NCBI GenBank assembly: GCA_949317995.1
Contig: OX439036.1
Location: forward strand, 5,139,207-5,203,206
Direction of reading: 5' to 3'
From: Acholoe squamosa
Lineage: Eukaryota; Annelida; Polychaeta; Phyllodocida; Polynoidae
Length of the DNA stretch: 64,000 nt
In this document: positions 23,103 through 33,132 of the stretch, piece by piece
How positions within the stretch are numbered: the first letter of the stretch is position 1
Layout: each line of letters opens with the position of its first letter
Program-made: the position numbers and the translations under genes
The notes under the pieces: generated by a model
What the model was told of the DNA's origin: nothing
Database searches by the model: none
What the model saw: only the letters and a program-made list of their open reading frames with translations

Positions 23103-26100
23103 AGGTCGGTGGCATGGCAGACTGATAATGGTTGATAGATGCTTCACACTTAGTGAACCCTTCTTGACTCTTACTCAGATATGCACCATGGACTACTCAA
23201 TTATGCACCGAGTCATTTATTGACAGCCGTGGTGTCAGCAGCCTTCTTGCCTTCCGTCCGCTATTTAAGAGATGGAATGCACTGTGCTATGACTGACCTG
23301 ATGTTTTGTTGCTGTTCATGCAATGAGAAATATGCTCTAGAGTAGTCATAGAGCAGTAACTATGATCACCTGCTTATTTTTGGAGTTTTAAATCATAATG
23401 GCCGTGCGTAGTTGTAGAGCCTCATCAGATTCCCAATTGCAACCCTCCCAAAAGCCAGGAGCTCAGCATGCACCTTATCTTTATAAATATATGCAACTTA
23501 GGTGCAGCCTTTGATGGTACACATTGTGTGTAAATCAAACAATAGTGTACAAAACAGGGACAAATATAACCCACTTCACTTAACACATGGTATGGCAAAA
23601 GGAAACAAATTCGTACAAATGAAGGTCACACGGTGAGTGATACCGTCCTCTCGGCAAACATCGACTCCCCTCCAAATGCCGGAATCAATAGACATGAGCC
23701 AGAAGGAGGAGACTTTAAGCCGCCCATGTCCCTCATCCTACCCTAGTAGTAGAACCAAGGAGATATGGGGCAACAGGAAATAGTTCCACAGCTTGAGGCG
23801 TAGTGATACACTGTATTGCTAGTTTAAGCACATCCACACTTACCTTAGAGCTGGTAGACAGGATGTGCCCTGATATTTTCCTAACAGGAATTTTGGTTAC
23901 AGAGGTTTCGAATGATTGATGAGCTCGGCTATTGATACTCTATGTTGTTAGCCCACTCACGTAAATAAGCAGTAGAAGGCTTCTTATTCTACTATACAGT
24001 AATACCTTGTATAGGCATGAAGGCCTATACTGGATGTATATTTAGCTGTAGCTGCAGGCGGTTTGACTGCCTACTTACAGGGGCAGTTACCGCCGACCAA
24101 CAGTTGGGGCTGAGAGTGTATGCACCACTGCAACATTGATAGACCGATGAACCTTGGGAAAGAGGGATCAAATAGCACCCATTGGTGTGTCGTAAAGACC
24201 AATGGACATGATGCATTGATTTCTTAAAGCAGCCCATCAAGGGTCCAAAACACTAAACGTGAGGGGTTGATCATGGAATATATTCTAAACCAACTTAGAC
24301 CAAAGCCCTCCCTCTCAATCTAGAAATAGACTTACAAAACAAAGGATTCCCCTGGTTGTTTCATGGAGTGCCAGCAGCTGTTTGGCAGCCGCCATCTTGT
24401 TTGTGTAGCACTCTCCTGTGAGTGGGGCAGGAAGAGGAAGGAGTCTCACACTCACGGTCTGTGAGTCCTGTGATTGGTTCACGGTTAAAAACTTTTCATC
24501 TTTCATTGAGACATTTGTTTATGTCCAGCACTTAAAGAACACACACACACAGGTAATCAAGAGGACCCGACAAGGATGGGTCTACTGCCGAACAGTTGTT
24601 TGCTGATCCTTTACCTGAATTAAACTGCATTTGAAATCATTTAGAAGCTGTTATTAAACTTAAGTTAGGAGGCAATGTTATTTTTTTCTGTTTTGCAAAT
24701 CTTTCTGATGAATTTGTATGAGCAGTTCTTACCTCAAAAGAAGTGGAAAAAGGTAACATTGTACTATCAAAACTGTGCAACCCCTATCTGATTTGCTGAA
24801 TTAAAGAGAAAAAAAACATTATCTGAATCACAAACTCTTTAGATTCCCCTCTAGAATTGCCTATACACGCCTTAACATGCTGCTTGAGAAGCTCCTAAAG
24901 CTAGTGGTTAGAAATCAATTGCGAAACGTATTCAACGTTATGATTGGCTTGACAAGGAGGCGGGGTAACAAGGTATTCTAATGAGTTCAAAGTGTGTAAA
25001 CATGCCATTGGAGTAGTTGTACTGAAGCACATACATCCTCCTACCTGCTTAACAATGTATGCATGTCCTCCAGCACTATTAATCTCCTTGCATGTGTATA
25101 ATAAAAGCCAAGGACTTCTCCAGCTGTTGATAAGCTATATCCTGGCTATGATACTAAACAGGTATATCACTGAGTCCTGGCACAACAACACTAATCACTC
25201 TTGCATGTAGATAATAAAGACCTAGGACATGTTGCTAATGAGCTATATCCTAGGCATCACATTACACATGTATACCACAGAATCATGACACACTATTAGT
25301 TTGCAGATCCAGGGCCATATTAATCCAGCCAATGGTTGATGGACACCTGTGGACTGCAATAAAGCACAACTAACATCTAAAACTAATCCTAGTATTGAGC
25401 ACCTTGAATCCTACAGACTGAGGTACTCAAAACACAGAGCAGCTCCCTCCCTGTAGGGAGCTGCTCTTCTCCTCCAGCTCCCAGCACCTACTTACATCTT
25501 GTGACCACCCCCGGGAGGGGGGGGGGGCGGCTCAGGGCCTTCCCCAGGTAAAACCCTTTAAATACTCCCCTCTGTCCAACCCCAGGGGTAAGTCTGCCTT
25601 ACATGAGTGTGAGATCTGTACTGTATATGTCCACTTGTGTGGAGTGCCTCTTACAGTTACAAAACGACCAACTGAAAAGCAATTTTACATCTTCATCATT
25701 TACAACCTAATCACACAAGCCGAAGCAGGCAGGACGCCTACATAGTTGTATAACAGATGGATTCTCACTAACTGCACGCCATCCTTTCTTTCTGATAGAC
25801 CTTAATTCATACTTAAGTTTCCGGCCCTGATCTGTGTCACTCGGGCTCTTGTGTGCTGATCCATAATGTCGATCTCTAAGCTGTCAAAGCAGATGCTGTA
25901 CAGTTTACAGATAATAATGGATCACCACAAATTAACCCTTTAAAGACAGCGGAATTCTTTGAAGTTGATCTTTTATGACATCCTGCAGGGGAGGGGGGTT
26001 GTTTCAATATCTCTGATGACAATACAGGCCTGAAACACGTTTACTTTTCAATCTTATCTTATCAGCCGCTTAGTGATGGATTTAGACAGGGGGTAGTTAA

Positions 26101-26270
26101 CGATAGTTTTTTTCCTATATAAGGCCTCAAATTTATCTAGAAATAGAGACTAAATAAAGGTTTTGTCCCCTCTTTTCTAAAATCCTGGATCTGGAACTAC
26201 TAACAATTGAGTTGCATTTAATTATCAGCACAACCAGGAAATATATGTCATTTAGGAACTAGTTGGCCCT
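23103..26270. other. No gene recognised
   Basis: Over 3 kb without a supported gene. Possible MITE scraps lie at about 24170-24235. A hairpin of CAGCTCCCTCCCTGTAGGGAGCTG sequence type occurs at 25440-25465, and a G tract at 25517-25528. Confidence 0.45.
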
Positions 26271-27313
26271 AAAAAAGGTTAATGTGCCAATACAGGGAAA
26301 ATAGGCAGAAAAAGGGGGTCATTTAGAGAGGTCACCCTAGCCAAGCCCTGTGTATCGACTACAGTGCCATCTGTGGCATAAAACTGCATTAATAAGGTCA
26401 TTAGGTATTCACAGAGCTTGTTTCTGGTATGCGGGTCACATAGAGTGTATTGACAGGTAACCAGCAGTATCCAACATGGCCGACAAGACGGGATCGGGGG
26501 TAATATAGGGGGTGTCATACAGGGAAAAATGATTCATAGTGACTAGTGTGAGGAACTTGTAGCACTATCATACATAGAATAAGTGACTTATTTCATCTGA
26601 ATAACAACTCTCCATTGACTTAGCATTGATGGACCGTATGCCACATCCCCAGTGGCCCAACGTGCCTCTATCCACACTGCTGGTCAAGTGACTCATTCTG
26701 ATCCTTAATTCAGTGAATTTAATCATTTTGATAACAATTTAACATGAACTAGTGGATTGGACATTTTTAACAAAAGGGGGGTTGGAGAAATTCCATGCGT
26801 GCATGGCAAAAACTTTTCCGTGCCCCCCCCCTTCGAAGGGTCTGAAATCCGTCCCCCTTTTTATTCTTTAGTGGCGCGAGGGCTTTTGCTCTCAAAAGGG
26901 CTGAAAAATTATTTATCCCCCCTAAGAGGGGAGATAGTTTTTTTTTTGTCCCCCCAAACCCACTGCCCCCCCCCGTTGTTAAAAAATGACTACTCCCTAG
27001 ATAGAGAACTAAAGTCCCAGGAGAACATTGTGGCAAATCCAAAAAGGGATGACTCTGCGGGTCAACAGTAAGGAACTTGTGACGGAACCAACATGAGGAT
27101 ACAGGAAGATGCAGGGTGTCCAAGGATAATCTGTATTTCCTGAAGTATCACCTTCATTTCCTGGCTATTATTCAACCTTTCTTCATATTTTACAGAATGT
27201 TATTGTACATAGAGACGTGTAGTTGTGTGATGAACCAAGAGCCTGTAGTGACACTATGCTCACATCTGGATACCTTATACACTTATTGACAGTTGAATGG
27301 GAGTGAGGTCATG
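26271..27313. other. No gene; C/G-tract segment
   Basis: 26775-27000 is rich in long C and G tracts and ends with the same TGACTACTCCCT word as the 14990 element; probably an old TIR element. The short ORFs through it are not genes. Confidence 0.45.
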
Positions 27314-27765
27314 CACTGAAAACCCTGCAGAACTTTAAACTCATCAGATTGAGGACCTATAGTCATCAGAAGAGGTACAGACAGAGGGCAGCACCTTACA
27401 GGGAGTGAAATTCCTCAGTCTACCTCTCACCGGTACGAGTTGACAATATGTAACAAACTCACAAGGTGGCAGGTATGTGCCACTCATGTTTAATTATCAG
27501 GTCTTCAGTTTTCAACTAAAGTTCTTCACCGCTGAAGACTTTAGGTGCTCAAGTTGACGATACCCAAATCTACAGCTTTGGGTAGTCAGATTGAGGACCC
27601 AAGGTAGTCAGCACCAAGGTTGTCACTCTAACAGCATTATGTAATCAGTTTGACTACCATGGCTCAGTGTGTTGACCATAACCCATCAGGTTGACTACTT
27701 GGGTGCTCAATCTGATGAGCTAAAGTTGTAGATTTGGGTATCAGCAATCTGATGACCTTGTCAGT
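27314..27765. mobile_element. Related palindromic element, decayed
   Basis: Begins CACTGAAAACCCTGCAGAAC and contains a second palindrome at about 27505-27760 with GACGATACCCAAATCTACAG on one arm and its complement on the other. The family resembles 18906-19209 but is longer, perhaps two copies or a rearranged one. Confidence 0.55.
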
Positions 27766-29164
27766 AGACCATTATAGGTATTGTACTTATCATATTTATT
27801 TTTCACCTTCGACTCTACCATGTAGCCCAGTGTCCGAGTCTACCCACAAGCCAAGCCATACCAAAGACCAAAGGCTGGCGGAGTCAACTGCACTCAGTGA
27901 CCCCGCCTCCTCCCACTGGAGGATAAGCTGTCAATCACGAGCAGCTCACTGCATGCTGGAAATTCCTAGCAGCCAATGTTTAGACTAACTCCTCCTGCTG
28001 GAGGACATGCCCATTGATCATGAGCAGCTCACAGCATACCCGGAATTCCCAGCAGCTATATTTAGAACCATACTGAACTCTGTGAACCACAGTGCTATGT
28101 TTAGGATCCTCCCTACATACCTGCACTGGAGTTCCCCAGTTACTATTTTTAGCTCACCTGATACTATTTTTAGGATGAGCTGGGTGAGCAGCTCCTACTA
28201 TAAGTACCTGTAGAGGGAGCAGCTCACTCATCTTTCCACCTTCATACTTCATACCTCACACACTCACGTGAGACCAAGGCCCTTGGCTCAAGGGCTAGGC
28301 TTGGACACTGTTGGGCACCTTTATACTGTATCACCAACTATACCTCGTGGACTTCAATGAATAAAGTGGATATCAAACTGGATTCCTGATTCGTCTGTAT
28401 TCATCCTTATTCATCATTTACGGACTCGTTGACAACCTTGTGGCTTTAAGTGTGAAAGGCTGCAGCGGTATTGTAGCATCATGCATCTAAGCCTTAGCCA
28501 TCATGATGCATTAATGAGCGGTTCGCTATCAAAATCAGACACATCTGTATAAATCCTATAGGGTAGGTATGACTCCTGGAAGTAGCCCTGGTGAGCTACT
28601 CACCAGGCTGCAAGTATGCATCATAAACAATAGATATGATGTATTAATACACTCACTGTTGTTAAACGGAAAGACCACCCTATTTTCATTTGGTAGGTTT
28701 TACATTGAGTAAGATAATGTGCCACACTTAGTGTCACATCTATTATCATAAGAGCAGGAAACAGGCCTTTCTGATGCATTGTACGAAACAATAGTTGGTC
28801 CAATGCATCAAAATTGTTGACTGTACAGTACTGCGGATCTATAAATTAGTGCTACTCATAGGGGTCTTTTTACAATACTTGCATATTCACTTAGAGAAAT
28901 ATCATGAGATCTATAGTATATGATATAATGACAATAGACATGTTAGTATTAAAATTAAGGACATGGTTTCAACAGCTCCCAGGCTTAAACAATGAACCAC
29001 TTGGTGCATTTGAACCAATTGTGACGTCATACAATGCAACTGAAAACCATGCTGTCTGCCCTTATAATAGCATTTGTGATAATGAGCAGGACAGAATCTT
29101 TTTATTTAGTTTTCTTTTGATGCCCCTGGGCCCCAGCACTTATTTGAGACAGGGATTTATTTGA
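27766..29164. other. Imperfect 80-bp direct repeat and possible solo LTR end
   Basis: GGAGGATAAGCTGTCAATCA at 27920 and GGAGGACATGCCCATTGATC at 28002 start two related ~80-bp units (GAGCAGCTCAC then GAATTCCCAGCAGC). At 28358 an AATAAA is followed by GGATTCCTGATTCGTCTGTA, which resembles the R-U5 end of an LTR. The 5' edge is not definable. Confidence 0.35.
28436..28645. mobile_element. piggyBac-like MITE fragments
   Basis: AGCATCATGCATCTAAGCC and ATCATGATGCATTAATGAGC at left, and a reduced block at 28610-28645. No terminal repeats remain. Confidence 0.45.
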
Positions 29165-29165
29165 A

Positions 29166-29167
29166 TG

Positions 29168-29232
<65 letters not shown>
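29166..29232. repeat. (AT)n microsatellite
   Basis: About 67 bp of nearly pure AT repeat. Confidence 0.95.
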
Positions 29233-29235
<3 letters not shown>

Positions 29236-29741
29236 AGATGTGTTTACGCACCTGTTGTATCTATAGTCTCTCTGTAGAATCCCCTATAGAGTCTAATGGA
29301 GCTCTCCTGTCTGTTCACTTACTATACCAATTTAGATCAGGTTTTAAGTTTGGTCTCTTTTGATGTCATTGGTAATCTTAAATAGAACAATAGAACAAAT
29401 AGACAAAAACCACAAGAATTTGGACAAATCCAGGCATATAAAATTTTATATCACGTGGCACACTCTTCTTTTATCCTAGCACCTTGGGTGGGTATCTTAG
29501 CACAGTAAAATTCATGTAGGGTATTTCTCAACACTTCCAAGGACTCCTATATGTGTCTTCCTTGTGGCTCTTTCCTAAATGAAAAATAACCTAGCTTTAT
29601 CATCATAACCACAAGATATTGTGGCAGAGGACGTGTGCCCCTGAATATTTGCTATGCAGTGCTTGGGGACATGGTCCTGCATCGGGTAGAAAGTCCATCA
29701 CGATGATGTAGTCAAGAAAGAGTCTTGGTTGTTTATAAGCA

Positions 29742-29968
29742 GTGTAGGGGTCGGCGGAAAACGTCTTTGGAGAAACCAGGATTCGAACCCGGGACCCTCC
29801 AACTTCGAAGCGGAAGGCTCTTCCTCTGAGGTACTTCCCCTGACCTGACGTTCTCTACCTTCCACCTACGCATGGATCGGTGTGTTACCAATAGGGAACA
29901 TGTGACTACCCGGTGACCCGCTCCTTCAGGTCGGCCATCGGGGCACGGGAAATCATGTTCCCCTACAC
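29742..29968 (-). repeat. Downstream LTR of the TRIM-like element
   Basis: 227-bp repeat. Its tRNA-like segment is slightly more decayed than the upstream one: an extra G after the D arm and a mismatch in the D stem. Confidence 0.8.
29768..29840 (-). tRNA. tRNA-like sequence inside the downstream TRIM LTR
   Basis: 73-nt counterpart of the upstream copy. The 3' acceptor strand and T loop are kept, but there is a wobble in the T stem, a D-stem mismatch and a 1-nt insertion before the anticodon stem. Probably a decayed copy. Confidence 0.55.
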
Positions 29969-29980
29969 AGCCCCCAACCA
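29969..29980 (-). other. G-rich tract before the downstream TRIM LTR
   Basis: The minus strand reads TGGTTGGGGGCT next to the LTR, in the position of a polypurine tract and similar in composition to that of the Gypsy element. Confidence 0.45.
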
Positions 29981-30177
29981 GCTTCGACCACCGCTGACCA
30001 GCAACCCGGCTCTCCTCCCAACCAGACAATTGGGCTTTATTAAGCAGTGCGAGGCATTCCCGATTCCCTGGTCAACTGCCGGTACAAGTACCGGGCGGTC
30101 GAAGCGCTTGCCGTATCACACCAACCCAGGGACCGAGTTCCATAGCCCCCCCCCCCGTCACGCGGGTCAGGACTACT

Positions 30178-30191
30178 CGGTTTCTCCACCA
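30178..30191 (-). other. Primer-binding site of the TRIM-like element
   Basis: Directly after the upstream LTR the minus strand reads TGGTGGAGAAACCG. This is the exact complement of CGGTTTCTCC-A-CCA, the 3' end the LTR-encoded tRNA-like sequence would have after CCA addition. The plus-strand match is 14 nt, followed by one mismatch. Confidence 0.7.
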
Positions 30192-30416
30192 GTGTAGGGT
30201 CGGCGGAAAACATCTTTGGAGAAACCGGGATTCGAACCCGGGACACTCCAACTTCAAAGTGGAAGCTCTTCCTCTGAGCTACTTCCCCTGACCGGACGTT
30301 CTCTACCTTCCACCTACGCATGGATCGGTGTGATACTGATAGGGAACATGTGACTACCCGGTGACCCGCCCCTGCGGGTCGGCCATCCGGGCACAGGAAA
30401 TCATGTTCCCCTACAC
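30192..30416 (-). repeat. Upstream LTR of the TRIM-like element
   Basis: 225-bp repeat, about 90% identical by eye to the downstream copy (differences include one G indel in the tRNA-like part). It carries a complete tRNA-like cloverleaf. Confidence 0.8.
30217..30288 (-). tRNA. tRNA-like gene inside the upstream TRIM LTR
   Basis: 72 nt that fold as a standard cloverleaf. Acceptor GGGGAAG pairs with TTTCTCC using two wobbles. The D stem is GCTC/GAGC and the anticodon stem has four of five pairs. The loop TTTGAAG puts TGA at 34-36. The variable loop is 5 nt, the T arm is CCGGG TTCGAAT CCCGG, and the discriminator is A. Box A TAGCTCAGAGG and box B GGTTCGAATCC match Pol III consensus. The short variable arm does not fit a normal tRNA-Ser, so I do not assign an isotype; the acceptor recalls tRNA-Ala. 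It may be a primer precursor rather than a decoding tRNA. Confidence 0.65.
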
Positions 30417-30421
30417 AAGCA

Positions 30422-31380
30422 AACATTTTTCGCTGAGAGTCATTTTGGGCCAACAGCTTGAGATTATAGTTAGTGTGTCTGTCTCTCCAGGCCATTTTTA
30501 AGCAGTACTTAATTTTCTGAAGAAACACTAAAACAGTGTGGCCAAGGAGTGTGAAGACGATATCTATTCTACATATGGATTCTGTGCTTTGATCATCTAG
30601 ACAAGAGAGCGGTACAATGCTGTCGAATATCAAACTCCACAGAATACAACTGCACCTTAGAGTAAGGAGAGCAGCCGTTATTATTTGCTAAATGCAAAAT
30701 GTCGATAGGAATAGCATTGCCATTAGCAGACCTCAGGATCATAGTCTTAGGAAATGTTAGGCATTGCACTAGTATGTATACATCTCTTGAAATAGCCCAG
30801 ACTTTTAATATCCCAGTGTCTCAGGTAAGAGTTGTCTATGATATTATGAGGCAATATGAAATGGCCTCTCCCTTGTGGTTTTCATGTGTCTTATAGAGAT
30901 AGGATCAGTCATCATTCCCCACTGCTGGCCACTATCAGCAGATAAGATGCTCTTTTCTCATCAGGCATCAAAAATCCCCCAAAACCATTCCCTCGGTATG
31001 CCACATGCCAATTGGTTCGGGAATAGCCACATGCCTGCTCCACTCCCGCTCTGCCTCATTTATTGGATTGAGGGAAACCCAAAGGACCAATCAAATTACA
31101 AGATGGCGGGGGTGTGAATTTTTAGCGGGCGGTAGGGAGATGATAAGGAGGACATTTGTCAGCGTGGGGTGTTGTCAGGAAGTGTTACCCAGGCGGGAAA
31201 TGAGCCATGAAATAGGACTGTAGTGTGAATGGTCCTCAATACAATTTGAAATTTAACATTTTCAGATACTATTAGAAATTATGTTTAAGAAACAGATGGT
31301 ATAATGTATTTGTATGTATATATGTAGTAAACTCTGTTACATGCAATATTTAAGACTAGAAACTTGACTGTAGACAAGCT
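30422..31380. other. No gene recognised
   Basis: No repeat or gene signal I can support. Confidence 0.4.
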
Positions 31381-31631
31381 TTAACCCTTTGAGGGCCGCT
31401 GATTGATTAATGCATCATGCCCAGTGGTCATCATGATGCACCATTAAAGTGCTCACCAGCACTTCATTGGAGCATCATGACAACCCTCCAGGAGTATATG
31501 TATCAGCCCCGTAGTGTCGGCATAATGCTCCAGTGAAGAGCTGGCAAACAGTCTCACCAGCACTTAATTGGTTTATCATGACGACCAACGGGCATGATGC
31601 ACTCCTGCATCAGCGGCCTTTAAAGGGTTAA
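31381..31631. mobile_element. piggyBac-like MITE, complete copy
   Basis: 251 bp, TTAA at 31381-31384 and 31628-31631. Left TIR CCCTTTGAGGGCCGCTGATT, inverted right TIR CCCTTTAAAGGCCGCTGATG. Same internal palindrome as at 22851. Confidence 0.85.
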
Positions 31632-32774
31632 ATACTGATCCACTTAAATACAAAATAAATAGGTCCATTTGTTTCAAAGCCTGGGTTTTCCAATATGTAC
31701 ATCTTCAAATACAGTAGATTGCTAGAGCAGCACTACAGACTAGATGTTATGTCTGGTCCTCTCTTATATGTTATGTTCATTCAGGAGATGTCTTGTATTG
31801 CCTTATCACACAATTGGCCTTTTTGATACTGTTCAATGTCTTTGTGGTCAATAACAAAAAGAATTTAGTAAATGATTATAAGACCCTTATATTTTTAGAA
31901 GCACCTCCAAGCCCGGTAGCGTATAATCTCCCTCTGATAGTATAAGAATGAGAGGATATATAGCCCTTTAGCACAGACGAATAGTTCAGCTCTGAGCACC
32001 ATATGGGCATTTCCCTATTTCGCACATTCGAGGCCACCTATGGTACCCTCTCACATAGAGAAGTAGGAAGTCGACTCGAGAGACAGCCTATTCCTAACAG
32101 TATTAATGATAGTCTACAATGTATATAGTCTCGTTTGATGATATTTTTCACTACATTTTACATGGATATTGAGGCTAACATAACAAGCTGCCTGGAGAAT
32201 ATTGTAAATGGACAATTGTAAATGGACATTGATTTAAGGTCTGCAACAATAAAGGGTTCCTACATATTACACATAAATTTTTATGTTTGATAGAGGCTTC
32301 TCCAAATAGATTCCCCTATCAATAGGGGTGTCATCTATCTCAAATTATTCTATCTGTCTACCTTCTCAGTCCCAACCCCTGGAGAACAAACAGCCTACCC
32401 CTGCCCTTCTAACCTCATTTACATTCATAGCCAATTTAAAAAATACTATATTAGACCCAGGACGACACCTTATCTTGGCGGGCTTTGATTCATGCCTCAG
32501 GCCCCTGATGGGTTTTTTAGCGCTAATGGGGTATTTTTACTACAGCCATCGAGCCCGAACAGGGAGGGGTATATCGATAGAATGAGCCAATTAATGCGCT
32601 TATGGCTATTCCAACAGGGACTGACTTATGAGAGCAGGGGTTTCTTGATCATGTTATTACTCGTGGCTTTCATCCTGCTTTTACTGTAGTATGAATGGTA
32701 TAAGTAGAGTGACAATGTTAACAAGGGTTTAGGGAAGAGGGAAGTGGGGATAGGATGGCTTCGGTTTAGAGGCT
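31632..32774. other. No gene recognised
   Basis: No repeat or gene signal I can support. ORFs up to 85 codons show no domain. Confidence 0.4.
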
Positions 32775-33132
32775 CAGGAGGGTGTTGCTCCTATGGTAAA
32801 TAAAGCTGTCAGTAGGTACCCTCTGTTCAAAACAAGTCATGCTCTGCTTCACCATTCAACTTGCACTCACCACATTATTATGAAAAGTCACCTGCCTTGT
32901 TTAAAATAGAGAGATACAGGTATGTACTCGTGTCACACACTCTATAGTTTACTATAATGACTGACTTCTCCAGACTAGGTACCTACTCAAATCACTATTT
33001 TCTAGCACTGAACTAGCATGATCACTTGTGAGCAACACAAGTGAAAAGTTGTCACTACATGGAAAGTCAGTCCTGCAGAAGAGGCAATTATTAGCCAGTA
33101 CTAGCTTTTCCCAGAGGAGCAACATGCTCCTG
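32775..33132 (+). mobile_element. TIR MITE, CAGGAGGGTGTTGCTCC family, copy 4
   Basis: 358 bp, same orientation as copy 1. It shares subfamily features with copy 5, such as the GAGGCAATTATTAGCCAGTA region near the right end. Confidence 0.75.

Larger units (their letters stand above)
29742..30416 (-). mobile_element. TRIM-like LTR element carrying tRNA-like sequences
   Basis: Two direct repeats of 227 and 225 bp enclose 223 bp without coding capacity. The 5-bp duplication AAGCA lies at 29737-29741 and 30417-30421. Each repeat starts GTGTAGGG and ends CCCTACAC. On the minus strand the internal part begins directly with a primer-binding site and ends with a G-rich tract. This is the layout of a terminal-repeat retrotransposon in miniature, which must borrow proteins from an autonomous element. 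Its LTR start TGTAGGGG matches the first 8 bases of the large Gypsy LTR in this window. The alternative, two adjacent SINE insertions, explains neither the primer site nor the single pair of target duplications. Confidence 0.8.

Noticed and set aside
26757..27123. ORFs of 104 and 118 codons
   Set aside because: Driven by C and G tracts in a probable old transposon; frames on both strands overlap.
29169..29363. 64-codon ORF
   Set aside because: The first third is translated (AT)n; the rest has no support.
29733..30633. Minus-strand ORFs of 98 and 197 codons
   Set aside because: They run through the LTRs and tRNA-like parts of the TRIM; the shared peptide is just the duplicated LTR.
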